Shown here: one piece after another, positions 36,069 to 45,018 of the stretch
Layout: every line of letters starts with the position of its first letter
Position numbering within the stretch: position 1 is the first letter of the stretch
Assembly: GCF_012524075.1 (NCBI RefSeq)
Contig: NZ_JAAZUI010000015.1
Span: 25,042 to 89,041 of the forward strand
DNA length: 64,000 bases
Direction: 5' to 3'
Origin: Lutibacter sp. B1
GTDB taxonomy: Bacteria > Bacteroidota > Bacteroidia > Flavobacteriales > Flavobacteriaceae
The notes under the pieces: model-generated
The model's database searches: none
What the model was told of the DNA's origin: nothing
The model's input: the letters and a program-made list of their open reading frames with translations, nothing else
Position numbers and translations under genes: made by a program

Positions 36069-36505
36069 TGTCTAAAGTTGAAGATTTTTTAACAGCTTCT
36101 GAAGAAAAAACTATAATTGAAGCGATACAAAAAGCTGAAAAAGATACTTCAGGAGAAGTTCGTGTTCATATAGAAAAAAGTACTAAAAAACCTCCAATGG
36201 AAAGAGCTTTGGAGGTTTTTTATTTTTTAAAAATGGATGAAACAGCCTTAAGAAACGGAGTGTTGTTATATATTGCTGTTGAAAGTAAAAAGTTCGCTAT
36301 TTTAGGAGATAAAGGTATTAATGAAAAAGTACCTGAGAATTTTTGGGATACTGAAAAAGATATAGTTCTTACGCATTTTTCAAAAGGAGAAACAACAAAA
36401 GGATTGGAATTGGCAATAGCTGAAATAGGAAATAAATTAAAAGAATTTTTTCCATACCAATCTAATGATACGAATGAATTATCGGATGAAATTTCAAAAG
36501 GATAA
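36068..36505 (+). CDS. Cytoplasmic TPM-domain protein
   Basis: The 145-residue protein is a TPM domain (the fold called TPM_phosphatase) without signal peptide or membrane helix, so it should face the cytoplasm. It starts with LTASEEKTIIEAIQKAEKDTSGEVRVHI and carries LYIAVESKKFAILGDKGINEKV in the core. The ATG overlaps the LemA stop by one base. The second, exported TPM protein follows 7 bases after the stop. The biochemical role of TPM domains in bacteria is not settled; photosystem repair is known only for plants. Confidence 0.85.
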   Translation: MSKVEDFLTASEEKTIIEAIQKAEKDTSGEVRVHIEKSTKKPPMERALEVFYFLKMDETALRNGVLLYIAVESKKFAILGDKGINEKVPENFWDTEKDIVLTHFSKGETTKGLELAIAEIGNKLKEFFPYQSNDTNELSDEISKG

Positions 36506-36512
36506 ATTTTAT

Positions 36513-37328
36513 ATGCATACATTATATAAAAAGTACATAGCCTTTTTTATAGCAATACTGTTGGTACAAGTAGCTTTTGCACAGTTTACCATACCGGAAA
36601 AACCTAAAGTACAAACCAGTGTTTATGATTATGCTAAAATATTATCATCAAGTGAAGAAGCCGCATTAAAACAAAAATTGTTAAAATATTCCGATTCTAC
36701 TTCAACACAAATAGTAGTTGCTATAGTTGAAACTATTAATGGTGAATATATAGGTACATTAACACCAAAATGGGCACATGATTGGGGTATTGGACAAGCA
36801 AAGGAAGATAATGGTGTTTTTATTTTATTAGCTAATAAAGAAAGAGAAATATGGATTTCACCAGGTTATGGTGTTGAGCATAAATTAACTGCAGGAATTG
36901 TTGGAACTATTACAAGAAATGTGATTATTCCTGAATTTAGAAATGGTGATTATTATGCCGGATTAGATAAAGGAACTGATGCTATTTTTGAAGTTTTAAA
37001 CGGAACCTATAAAAATAATCAACCTGCACAAAGTCAAAATGATAGTGAAGGAATCCCTGTTTTTGTCATTATTTTTATCATCTTTATTATTTTAATGATC
37101 GTTTTTTCAAAGAAAGATAAAGGCGGTGGAGGTAATAATAGAAGATATAGAGATGATTCAACAGCAGCTTCAATTTTAGAAGCAATAATTTTAAGTCGTG
37201 CCGGAAGAGGCGGTTTTGGTGGTGGAGGTTTTGGAGGTGGCTCAAGTGGAGGCTTCGGAAGTGGAGGCTTTGGAGGTGGTTTTGGCGGAGGCGGTTTTAG
37301 TGGAGGTGGAGCCGGTGGAAGTTGGTAA
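36513..37328 (+). CDS. Exported TPM-domain protein with Gly-rich tail (YgcG-like)
   Basis: From the ATG at 36513 the product has 271 residues. Upstream in-frame starts (36465) lie inside the previous gene. It has a signal peptide ending at VAFAQ, a TPM domain (about residues 30-160, with VYDYAKILSSSEEAAL and EIWISPGYGVEH), one membrane helix (about residues 183-200), and a tail made almost only of Gly, Ser and Phe (residues 227-271). This is the typical YgcG-like layout. The Gly-rich tail is probably cytoplasmic or disordered. Role unknown, linked to LemA by the operon. Confidence 0.88.
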   Translation: MHTLYKKYIAFFIAILLVQVAFAQFTIPEKPKVQTSVYDYAKILSSSEEAALKQKLLKYSDSTSTQIVVAIVETINGEYIGTLTPKWAHDWGIGQAKEDNGVFILLANKEREIWISPGYGVEHKLTAGIVGTITRNVIIPEFRNGDYYAGLDKGTDAIFEVLNGTYKNNQPAQSQNDSEGIPVFVIIFIIFIILMIVFSKKDKGGGGNNRRYRDDSTAASILEAIILSRAGRGGFGGGGFGGGSSGGFGSGGFGGGFGGGGFSGGGAGGSW

Positions 37329-37351
37329 CATATTAATATTTATTTGAATAA

Positions 37352-37377
37352 AAATACCACCTAAAAAGGTGGTATTT
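37352..37377. terminator. Bidirectional terminator, TPM gene / cydB
   Basis: Perfect 11-bp arms AAATACCACCT / AGGTGGTATTT surround AAAA, between convergent genes, with T-rich DNA after. Confidence 0.85.
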
Positions 37378-37396
37378 AATTTTATTATAAAATCTG

Positions 37397-38473
37397 TTAA
37401 TGATGATCGTGTTTTTCGGTTAGTTTACCTTTATAAACTGTATGAACAAAGATAAAGTACACCAACACCAAAGCAAAAGCAATAACCCACCAAATTATAC
37501 CAACTTCTAATCCGTAAGTTTCAGCTGATGTATTATAGATTGTTAAATGATCTACAATAGAATTTGTACTAGGTATTATTACAGGAAATAAACTTGCTAC
37601 AGCACTACCAATACCACTTATTATAAATATGGTTGAACTTGTGAATCCTAACCAAGTTTTGTTGCTGTTTTTGGCAAAGAGCATGCCCAATAAACTTAAA
37701 AAAGCTATAAATGGTAACAAATACATAGAAGGATGTTGGGAAAAAATTTCATGGTTAAACGATTTTAACGCCACAAAAGCTATAAGTGAAATTGTTATAC
37801 AAATAACAAGAACTATCCAAAGAGGCAGAATTTTAGATTTTAATTTTTCTACAAAATCTCCTTCGGTTTTTAAGATAATCCAATAAGCGCCATGAATAGT
37901 TAGTGTTAGAACTGCAACTAAACCAATTGTTATAGTAAACCAATCTATAACTCCAGGACGTTCGGCAAAAGGTGAAAAACTTTCATCCCATAATGGTGTA
38001 AAAAAGGAATAATGATTGTTAAATTGGGTTAAACCATCTTCAACGCCACCTAAATTTACACCTCTAATAATATTTCCAAAGGCAACTCCAAAAAATAATG
38101 ATAATAGTAAACTTGAAATTCCAAAGCCTTTTTGCCAAGGTTTTATCCAAAGTTCATGGTTGATTAAGTATGTAAATTCAATTCCTAAAGCTCTAAAAAT
38201 AAAAAACCAAAGTATCATAATAAGCGGTAAGTAAAAACCACTAAAAGCTGAAGCATATAATGTTGGAAAAGCCGCAAATAAAACGCCTCCTGCAGCAATT
38301 AACCACACTTCATTTCCATCCCAAAAAGGGCCAATAGCTCTCATTACTTGTTTTTTTTCTTCTTCGGTCTTTGCAAAAAATAAATGAATAATGCCGGCAC
38401 CAAAGTCAAAACCATCAAGTACAATATACATTACTAGCATAAAGCACAAAATAATATACCATGTTAATTCCAT
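37397..38473 (-). CDS. cydB: Cytochrome bd ubiquinol oxidase subunit II
   Basis: CydB is the second membrane subunit of the cytochrome bd oxidase, which reduces oxygen at low levels and does not pump protons. The 358-residue protein has about eight to nine membrane helices and the conserved N-terminal VLDGFDFGAGIIH (residues 19-31) and DGNEVWLIAAGGVLFAAFP. The C-terminus ends in a histidine-rich tail. It starts 1 base after the cydA stop. No cydX-like small gene was seen after it; the 3' side is a terminator. Confidence 0.95.
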   Translation of the reverse strand: MELTWYIILCFMLVMYIVLDGFDFGAGIIHLFFAKTEEEKKQVMRAIGPFWDGNEVWLIAAGGVLFAAFPTLYASAFSGFYLPLIMILWFFIFRALGIEFTYLINHELWIKPWQKGFGISSLLLSLFFGVAFGNIIRGVNLGGVEDGLTQFNNHYSFFTPLWDESFSPFAERPGVIDWFTITIGLVAVLTLTIHGAYWIILKTEGDFVEKLKSKILPLWIVLVICITISLIAFVALKSFNHEIFSQHPSMYLLPFIAFLSLLGMLFAKNSNKTWLGFTSSTIFIISGIGSAVASLFPVIIPSTNSIVDHLTIYNTSAETYGLEVGIIWWVIAFALVLVYFIFVHTVYKGKLTEKHDHH

Positions 38474-38474
38474 A

Positions 38475-39809
38475 TTAATGAGTTTTTAGTTTAGACTCTG
38501 GTCCATTATAAACCATTTTACCTACCAATATCAGCATTATAAATCCTAAAACTAGATATAAACCTATAAAACCTAATAGTGTAAACAATGTATTTCCGGC
38601 CGATACACTTTCTGAAATTCCGTCAACAGTTTTTAAAAGACCATAGACTAAATATGGTTGCCTTCCTAATTCGGAAGTATACCAACCTGCAGTATTCGCA
38701 ATGTAAGGAAATGGAATTGCAAATAGCAATATCCATAAAAACCAGCGATATTTTTCAAGTTTCTTTTTCCATAAAAACCAAATGCCAAGTATCATAATTC
38801 CTATAAAAACAGTGCCAAGTCCAACCATTATGTGATATGAATAATATAAACCCGGAATATTTGTAGGCCAAATTTCTTCAGGAAATTCATTTAATCCTTT
38901 TATTTCAGCATTCCATCTTTGGTAGGTTAAAAAACTTAACGCTTTTGGCACTTCAATTTTATTATCCAAGCGTTTTTCGTTCATATTTGGTTGCCCAATT
39001 AATACCAAAGGTGCACCTTCTTCAGATTCGAATAAACCTTCCATAGCAGCTAAAGTTACAGGTTGTTTGGTTGCTACTTGTTTAGCTAATAAATCACCTG
39101 TTGGAAATGCAACTGAAAGCGTTGAAATTAAACCGGTTATGATAGCGGTTTTTAAAAATAAATGAGCGTATTCTTTATGTTTATGGTTTAATAAATAGTA
39201 GGCTCCGGTACCACCAATTACAAAAGAAGTAGTAACTAATGAAGCCATTTGGTTATGGAAGAAAGAAGGTAATAACCATGGGTTTCCGAATAAATCTGTA
39301 AAATTATTCAATACAAATTTTCCATTAGCTAAAATTTCGTATCCAACAGGATTTTGCATCCACGAATGTGTAGCAATAATTAAATATCCACTTGCCCATG
39401 AGCCTAAAAAAACTAAAAATGCAGCTAAAAAATGCAGTTTTTTACCAAGTAGTTTTTCTCCAAATAAAAATAAACCTAAAAAAGATGATTCTAAAAAGAA
39501 TGAAAACATCCCTTCCATAGCTAAGGTTTGTCCAATAATGTTACCTGTTAGCTCAGAAAATTGAGCCCAGTTGGTTCCAAACTGGAATTCCATCGGAATA
39601 CCAGTAACAACACCCATACCAAAATTCACAGCAAATATTTTTGCCCAGAATTTGGCAGCTTTATTATAAAGCTCTTTGTTAGTTTTTAGGTGTAATCCTT
39701 TAAAAATAACAATAATGAGTGATAACCCCATTGTAAGTTGGGGAAATAGGTAATGATAGGTAATTGTAAAAGCAAATTGTAGCCTATCATATAGTAAAGC
39801 ATCCTCCAT
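38475..39809 (-). CDS. cydA: Cytochrome bd ubiquinol oxidase subunit I
   Basis: CydA carries the three haems and the quinol site of the cytochrome bd oxidase. The 444-residue protein has nine expected helices. The haem ligand His19 lies in ITYHYLFP. Motifs GMGVVTGIPMEFQFGTNW and SELGRQPYLVYG, the quinol (Q) region signature, are present. The Q-loop appears short, which puts it in the short-loop class. The gene is followed directly by cydB. A TAnnTTTG element (minus strand, 39851-39858) lies 42 bases upstream. Confidence 0.96.
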   Translation of the reverse strand: MEDALLYDRLQFAFTITYHYLFPQLTMGLSLIIVIFKGLHLKTNKELYNKAAKFWAKIFAVNFGMGVVTGIPMEFQFGTNWAQFSELTGNIIGQTLAMEGMFSFFLESSFLGLFLFGEKLLGKKLHFLAAFLVFLGSWASGYLIIATHSWMQNPVGYEILANGKFVLNNFTDLFGNPWLLPSFFHNQMASLVTTSFVIGGTGAYYLLNHKHKEYAHLFLKTAIITGLISTLSVAFPTGDLLAKQVATKQPVTLAAMEGLFESEEGAPLVLIGQPNMNEKRLDNKIEVPKALSFLTYQRWNAEIKGLNEFPEEIWPTNIPGLYYSYHIMVGLGTVFIGIMILGIWFLWKKKLEKYRWFLWILLFAIPFPYIANTAGWYTSELGRQPYLVYGLLKTVDGISESVSAGNTLFTLLGFIGLYLVLGFIMLILVGKMVYNGPESKLKTH

Positions 39810-39850
39810 AAAGCAATAAGTTTGTTACTAAGAATAGTATTAGTTGATAT

Positions 39851-39858
39851 CAAAATTA
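39851..39858 (-). promoter_or_regulatory. -7 promoter element of cydAB
   Basis: The minus strand reads TAATTTTG, matching TAnnTTTG, 41 bases before the cydA ATG. Confidence 0.5.
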
Positions 39859-39911
39859 CGACTTATTTAATTACTTTATGTGAGATATATAACATAAAAA
39901 TTATTTAGAGA

Positions 39912-41162
39912 TTAAAATATTTTTTGCTTTTGAAACCAATGTCCTAACAAACTTAAGTTTATAGATAATTTATGGTATTTATCTTCAACTAGTTGTTTTT
40001 TTATAGTTCCTTCTTTTCCATAAGAATAGTTTATGTTAACATTTGATACACCATCTTTAGAAATAGGTAAACCAACTCCTATTGAAAAGTTGTAATTATT
40101 GATTTCTTCGTCTGTAATTTTCAAATAGCCAGTATTGTAATTAAATCCTGCACGATATTTTGCTCTATTCCAATAATTATTTAAATCTGAAGATAATTTA
40201 TATTCAACACCTATTCCATAAATTGTTTGATTATTAAAACTATTATTACTACTAGTTTGGTCTGTTTCACTCCAATAATTTTTTCTGTAATCCATATTTA
40301 CTAAAAAATTAGCATTGATTTTAGATGAAATACCAATTCCCAGTTTTAAGGGTAAATCAAAATCATTTAAATCATCATCCGAATTATCATATATAGAAAT
40401 TTGTGTACCTTCCATAGTTTTGTAACCCTCAAAATCATGATTCTTTCCATTTAAGGTAGTAGGCATGTTAATAGTAGCTCCAATAGTAGTCTCAGTACCT
40501 ACTATGTTTTTAATAGTATATTGTATACCGGCATTTAACCCAAGACCAAAGAAATTATCAGATTTTTTTATATAGGATGTAGTGTTTCCAACATATATCC
40601 ATTGTTTTTGAGTAATTGAGCCAAACAAGGCAGCTATTTCTACACCAAAAGAAAGATTTTCAACTACTTTAATACCACTACTAAAAAAAACTTGATTTAT
40701 ACCTCCGGCACCTATAATGTTTGTTAAATAGTAGTTAGTATTACCTTCAATAGGTTTTACAATATCAATTTCATAATTTACTTTAGTATATGGAAGAAGA
40801 CCAAAGCTTAAACCCCAATTATTTTTAAGAGCAAAAGCCATTGCAAGGTGAGTAAAATTGAAATCGGACTCATGTTGGGTTGTACTCTTATCCTTTTTGT
40901 TTGAAAAGGTACTGTTTAACCCAAATTCATATAAAAAGGATTGTGTTGAAGTTGAAGATAACGAAGCTGGGTTAGATTTATTTATATTAGAGGATGATCT
41001 ATATCCGATTCCTGTATTTCCTAATGCCGTAAATCCACCAAAGTAATTTGAATTTTCCATTCCCAATCCATATAGTGAGTATGGAGAACTTGAATCGCTT
41101 TGAGCATTTATAACCAAGGTGCTAAAAGAAAAAAGAGTTAAAATAAATAGTTTAAGATTCAT
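39912..41162 (-). CDS. Outer-membrane beta-barrel protein, FadL/OMPP1-like
   Basis: The 416-residue protein begins with a signal peptide ending at LVINAQ, then a region typical of flavobacterial OMPP1-like barrels: SPYSLYGLGMENSNYFGG and a hatch-like TALGNTGIGYRSSSNINKSNPASL. The rest alternates hydrophobic and polar residues, as in an outer-membrane barrel with an estimated 14 strands, and ends in a strand-like segment. Cargo is unknown. The gene lies 5 bases after the DUF4270 gene on the same strand, so it is the second gene of a two-gene operon. Confidence 0.7.
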   Translation of the reverse strand: MNLKLFILTLFSFSTLVINAQSDSSSPYSLYGLGMENSNYFGGFTALGNTGIGYRSSSNINKSNPASLSSTSTQSFLYEFGLNSTFSNKKDKSTTQHESDFNFTHLAMAFALKNNWGLSFGLLPYTKVNYEIDIVKPIEGNTNYYLTNIIGAGGINQVFFSSGIKVVENLSFGVEIAALFGSITQKQWIYVGNTTSYIKKSDNFFGLGLNAGIQYTIKNIVGTETTIGATINMPTTLNGKNHDFEGYKTMEGTQISIYDNSDDDLNDFDLPLKLGIGISSKINANFLVNMDYRKNYWSETDQTSSNNSFNNQTIYGIGVEYKLSSDLNNYWNRAKYRAGFNYNTGYLKITDEEINNYNFSIGVGLPISKDGVSNVNINYSYGKEGTIKKQLVEDKYHKLSINLSLLGHWFQKQKIF

Positions 41163-41167
41163 AAAAA

Positions 41168-42490
41168 TTAGTATAACATATAGGTTAATGAAAGTTTCAT
41201 TTTAGTTTCTGAACTATGTGAATCATGAACTAAAACACTATTAATTGATTTGTTGTAATCGGATAATAGAAATAATAAAGCATAATCATCATTATAAGTA
41301 TTTGCTAAAATTTCTTCAGTAAATAAGCTAATATCAGTAGTATAGTAACAATTTTCGTTAAATTCATCATTATTAGAAGTTAGTGTGGCATATACAACAC
41401 TCCCATCAAATCCACTAAGTTGCTCAATTATTCTATTTTTATGATCTACCACATAAACCACCAGCGAATCAACTAACGATATTCTATCATTATAGCTTTC
41501 TTTTAAAGGGTACATTTTTAAAGAGGCATATAAAGAGGTTCCGTTACCTTCAAGAGCACTTACATTTTTAATAGAAGGAATATTAATACGCATACCTATG
41601 CCTGTACCTGATTGTATATATGAAACATTATTTGTTTTGGATGAAGGAAGTATGTATTCATCATCAGTAATAGCACTTAATAAAGTATTCGTTTTGTCGC
41701 TTGTTATCTGATTAAATTGTTGAGATGAACTAGATATAAAAAGATCTTTATAGTAATCATTATCTTCATCATCTTCATCTTCTACTGTATAGTACATTCT
41801 TATTACTGAATTTGATTGTGGTGTACTAGAACTACTATAGTTAAAACCTAGCATAGTATTACTATTCTTGTCAGGAATAATTGTAACACCTTTAAATATT
41901 TGGGTTAGGTCATCAAAATTGTTAATGTCATTATTAAGAATCCCATTGAATAATTTTTCTCCTAATGAATTGTTTAAGAGTATATAAATAGAATCCTTTT
42001 TAATAGGATGAGGTGTAAATGATAATTCACCCAAAATTTCATCACTAAATTTTAATTTAGAGGTATTATAAAAATTATCATCATCATTATTATTAGGTTC
42101 AAAAGTTTCTGTGATTTCATGAACTTTGTACGTTTGTACTTGGGTAGTATCTCCATAGTAATAATGGTCATAATGTAAGATTAGCGCAATAGAATCATAA
42201 ACAGCATCATCATTAATTTCAAAGTTAGAAATTGATGTTTCAAAATAACTTTGAGATGTAACTTTTCCAAACACATTATCTTGTGATGCGCCAATTAATA
42301 ATCTACCTGTGTTTGAAGTTATTAATGAATCTAATATAATGGTTGATGGTTTTAATGATAAAGTATCAATTTGTACAATACGTGTATTTAGATCTACAAA
42401 ATCTTCTCCTACTGAGTAAATTTTAGAATCATCATCACAAGAAATTAAAAATGTAAATATTAAAATTAGTATGGTAAGATAGTCTCTCAT
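41168..42490 (-). CDS. DUF4270-family lipoprotein
   Basis: The 440-residue protein has a lipoprotein signal with Cys near residue 18 (FLISCDDDSK); the acidic residues after the Cys fit surface export in Bacteroidota. It belongs to DUF4270, recognised from VGEDFVDLNTRIVQIDTL and the repeated Asp/Ser/Asn-rich beta-segments. It has no membrane helices. The function of DUF4270 is unknown; it is followed by an outer-membrane barrel gene, and a divergent cluster with a two-component system starts 237 bases away. Confidence 0.82.
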   Translation of the reverse strand: MRDYLTILILIFTFLISCDDDSKIYSVGEDFVDLNTRIVQIDTLSLKPSTIILDSLITSNTGRLLIGASQDNVFGKVTSQSYFETSISNFEINDDAVYDSIALILHYDHYYYGDTTQVQTYKVHEITETFEPNNNDDDNFYNTSKLKFSDEILGELSFTPHPIKKDSIYILLNNSLGEKLFNGILNNDINNFDDLTQIFKGVTIIPDKNSNTMLGFNYSSSSTPQSNSVIRMYYTVEDEDDEDNDYYKDLFISSSSQQFNQITSDKTNTLLSAITDDEYILPSSKTNNVSYIQSGTGIGMRINIPSIKNVSALEGNGTSLYASLKMYPLKESYNDRISLVDSLVVYVVDHKNRIIEQLSGFDGSVVYATLTSNNDEFNENCYYTTDISLFTEEILANTYNDDYALLFLLSDYNKSINSVLVHDSHSSETKMKLSLTYMLY

Positions 42491-42691
42491 GGGTGTTTTT
42501 ATGGGTAAAGGTATTTTAATGGAGTAGCTAAGAATAATAAAATAGATGAAACAGAGAATTGTATCGATAAAACAGTTAATAAAATGTTAAAACGCTAATA
42601 ATCAGCATATTTTGTGTTTTGTAGAGGATAAATAAGAATAAGTAGATGAAAGTGTGGAGTTCGTCTATTTTATGGTTTGGTTCAGTATATA

Positions 42692-42706
42692 ACTAAATAA
42701 TTTAGT
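42692..42706. promoter_or_regulatory. Palindrome in front of the DUF6268 gene
   Basis: ACTAAATAATTTAGT has 7-bp arms around one base, 21 bases before the ATG at 42728. A regulator site is possible; evidence is weak because the DNA is AT-rich. The 237-base divergent gap otherwise shows no gene. Confidence 0.3.
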
Positions 42707-42727
42707 AGTCAAAATGAAACTAGAAGT

Positions 42728-43591
42728 ATGCGTATAAGTGTAGTAGTGTGTTTAATAATTTTTTGTGCAAAGTCAAGTAATGCACAAGATTTTAGGCTGT
42801 TAGATGTTGATTTTAATTCAATACCTGAAAGGTCTAATTCAGTTGGATTAAATACGATGTCTATTAAAATAAACATGCCCTTAAATTTAAAAAAAGGAGT
42901 TTTAATTAATAGTGTATCATTTACTAAGTATAGCTTAGATTATGATTCGAATGAATTGATTAACACTTCAGATATTGAAAGTTTTAAAACTATAAGATAT
43001 TCTTTGGGTTACTTAAAAAAAATTAATAATAAATGGAGTTTTAATGTTCAGGTAATTCCAACTATTTCGTCAAATTTTGAATCTAATCTTACACTTGATG
43101 ATGTTACTTTTGATGGTGGTATAATTTTTATCAAATCAAATAATGACAGCAAATTTCTTTTAGGCTTGGTATATAATTCCGCTTTTGGTACTAGTGCACC
43201 AATTCCAATTGTGAGTTATTCAAATAAGATTAATGACAGTGTTTCATATATGTTAGGGTTTCCAATAACTAAAATGGAATATCATTTCAACTTAAAAAAT
43301 AAAGCAAATATTTACATTATGCCAAAAGGGTTTTATGCTAATATAAGTGATAATATAATGCTATATAATTCTAAAAAAGCTGAAAAGGTAAAATATAGAT
43401 CGATACTATCAGGAATTAATTATACTCATAATGTTGATGATTTTTGGAAAATATCACTAGATGTTGGCTATCAAATATCATCCAAATACAATTTGTTGAA
43501 CAACAATAGTAATGTTTACAAATTTGATACTAAAAATAATTTTTATGCAGGCTTAAGCATAAATCTTGATTTGTTAAATAAGAAAAATTAA
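42728..43591 (+). CDS. DUF6268-family outer-membrane beta-barrel
   Basis: The 287-residue protein has a signal peptide ending at KSSNAQ and a run of amphipathic beta strands that suggests a small outer-membrane barrel. It fits DUF6268 (VGLNTMSIKINMPLNLKKG and the later ILLGLVYNSAFG-like stretch). It ends with an aromatic-poor strand and a short basic tail. It is the first gene of a plus-strand cluster that continues with a Kelch lipoprotein 12 bases later. Function unknown. Confidence 0.75.
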   Translation: MRISVVVCLIIFCAKSSNAQDFRLLDVDFNSIPERSNSVGLNTMSIKINMPLNLKKGVLINSVSFTKYSLDYDSNELINTSDIESFKTIRYSLGYLKKINNKWSFNVQVIPTISSNFESNLTLDDVTFDGGIIFIKSNNDSKFLLGLVYNSAFGTSAPIPIVSYSNKINDSVSYMLGFPITKMEYHFNLKNKANIYIMPKGFYANISDNIMLYNSKKAEKVKYRSILSGINYTHNVDDFWKISLDVGYQISSKYNLLNNNSNVYKFDTKNNFYAGLSINLDLLNKKN

Positions 43592-43603
43592 AAACAGAGA
43601 ATT

Positions 43604-44593
43604 ATGAATTTAAAAAAAATGTATTTAAAATGTATTATATTACTTTTTTTAACAACTGTAGTAAGTTGTTCATCGAGTGATGATGATAATGAAATGGGTA
43701 ATTGGGTTGAAAGTTCTTCATTTGATGGTGATAGCAGAGGAAATGCTGTAACTTTTGTAATTGGAGACAAAGGCTATTTAGTATCCGGTTACGATGGAGA
43801 TGATTATTTATATGACCTTTGGGAATATAATAAAGAAGGAGATTTTTGGGTACAAAAAGCAGATTTTCAAGGAACACCAAGAAGTGGCGCCGTAGGATTT
43901 TCTTTAAATGGTAAAGGCTATTTTGGAACAGGTTATGACGGAGATGATGAATTGGGTGATTTTTGGTCTTACAATCCAATATCTAATACATGGTCTCAAA
44001 AAACTGACTTTGCTGGAACACCAAGATATGGTGCCATAGGTTTTGCAGTTTCGGGTAATGGCTATATTGGTACTGGTTATGATGGAAGTGAGCTAAAAGA
44101 TTTTTGGAAATACGATGTTGCAGCTGATGAATGGACACAGTCAATTGGGTTTGGAGGTGATAAAAGAAAAGACGCATCAGTTTTTGTAATAGATGATAAA
44201 GCTTATATTGGAACAGGATTAAGAAATGGTTCTTATCAAAATGATTTTTATGAATTTGATGGGAATACAGAAACTTGGACTAGATTAAAAGATTTAGATG
44301 ATGACGATGAGGATTATAGTATTTTACTAACAAGCGGGGTTGGTTTTTCTTTAAATGGATATGGTTATATTGCTACTGGAGAATCTTCAGGTATTACTAC
44401 AAAATTATGGGAATATAATCCGTTAACAGACACATGGGAAGATAGACCAAATTTTGAAGGTGCTGCAAGGCAAGATGCCGTCTCATTTAGCTTTTCTGAT
44501 AAAGCGTTTGTTTTAATGGGAAGGAGTGGAAGTTATTATTTTGATGATAATTGGGAGTATCGTCCAGATGAAGAAAATGATGAAGATGATTAA
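43604..44593 (+). CDS. Kelch-repeat (six-bladed propeller) lipoprotein
   Basis: The 329-residue protein has a lipoprotein signal (TTVVSCSSSDDDN, Cys near residue 22) followed by an Asp-rich linker that suits surface display. Six Kelch blades follow, each with a repeated pattern such as FVIGDKGYLVSGYDG, FSLNGKGYFGTGYDG, FAVSGNGYIGTGYDG, FVIDDKAYIGTGL, FSLNGYGYIATGES and FSFSDKAFVLMGRS, and closing strands such as WEYNPLTDTWEDRP. This gives a galactose-oxidase-like beta propeller, but no catalytic residues are seen. It likely binds a protein or glycan. Co-transcribed with the DUF6268 gene 12 bases upstream. Confidence 0.85.
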   Translation: MNLKKMYLKCIILLFLTTVVSCSSSDDDNEMGNWVESSSFDGDSRGNAVTFVIGDKGYLVSGYDGDDYLYDLWEYNKEGDFWVQKADFQGTPRSGAVGFSLNGKGYFGTGYDGDDELGDFWSYNPISNTWSQKTDFAGTPRYGAIGFAVSGNGYIGTGYDGSELKDFWKYDVAADEWTQSIGFGGDKRKDASVFVIDDKAYIGTGLRNGSYQNDFYEFDGNTETWTRLKDLDDDDEDYSILLTSGVGFSLNGYGYIATGESSGITTKLWEYNPLTDTWEDRPNFEGAARQDAVSFSFSDKAFVLMGRSGSYYFDDNWEYRPDEENDEDD

Positions 44594-44625
44594 ATTGTAA
44601 TTGAATTAAGTTTAAAATTAGGATT

Positions 44626-44652
44626 GGAGCTAAGCAAAAGATGTTTAGCTCC
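44626..44652 (+). other. Hairpin after the Kelch gene
   Basis: An 8-bp stem GGAGCTAA / TTAGCTCC has an 11-base loop. The T tract after it is poor, so it may pause or partly end transcription between the Kelch and DUF4907 genes rather than fully terminate it. Confidence 0.4.
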
Positions 44653-44667
44653 TAAAATTGTCATAAA

Positions 44668-44979
44668 ATGAAACAGCAAACACTTTTTTTCATAATTTTA
44701 ATAGTAACTTCAACCAGTATTTTTAAATTATATAACAATACAAATCATAATTATAGTTTAAAAACATTTAAAGTTAATAACGGTTGGGGCTATTCAATAT
44801 ATAAAAAAGAGAAACTTATTATAAAGCAAGAAATAATACCATCAATACAAAGTAAAAGATCATTTACTACTGAAAAAGAGGCAGTTGTAATTGCGAAATT
44901 AATGATTGAGAAATTGAAAAATAATAAAATACCAAGTATTTCTTACAAAGAACTTCAGCTGAATGGTATAAATTTATGA
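44668..44979 (+). CDS. DUF4907-family protein
   Basis: The 103-residue protein has an N-terminal hydrophobic segment (about residues 4-20) that is either an anchor or an uncleaved signal, followed by a DUF4907 domain with VNNGWGYSIYKKEKLIIKQ and the FTTEKEAVVIAKLMIEKL helix. It should face the periplasm or the outside. It lies between the Kelch gene (74 bases upstream) and the sensor kinase gene (39 bases downstream). Function unknown. Confidence 0.75.
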   Translation: MKQQTLFFIILIVTSTSIFKLYNNTNHNYSLKTFKVNNGWGYSIYKKEKLIIKQEIIPSIQSKRSFTTEKEAVVIAKLMIEKLKNNKIPSISYKELQLNGINL

Positions 44980-45018
44980 GTAATCATTACCAAAATTTGT
45001 TTTAATTAAAAATAATAG

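Noticed and set aside
37210..37326. A GGnGGn DNA repeat as a tandem-repeat or recombination site
   Set aside because: It is the coding sequence of the Gly/Phe/Ser-rich tail of the YgcG-like protein, as usual for that family.
44626..44652. A full terminator after the Kelch gene
   Set aside because: The stem is only 8 bp, the loop is 11 bases and no T tract follows. The next genes are co-oriented, so it is kept only as a possible pause site.
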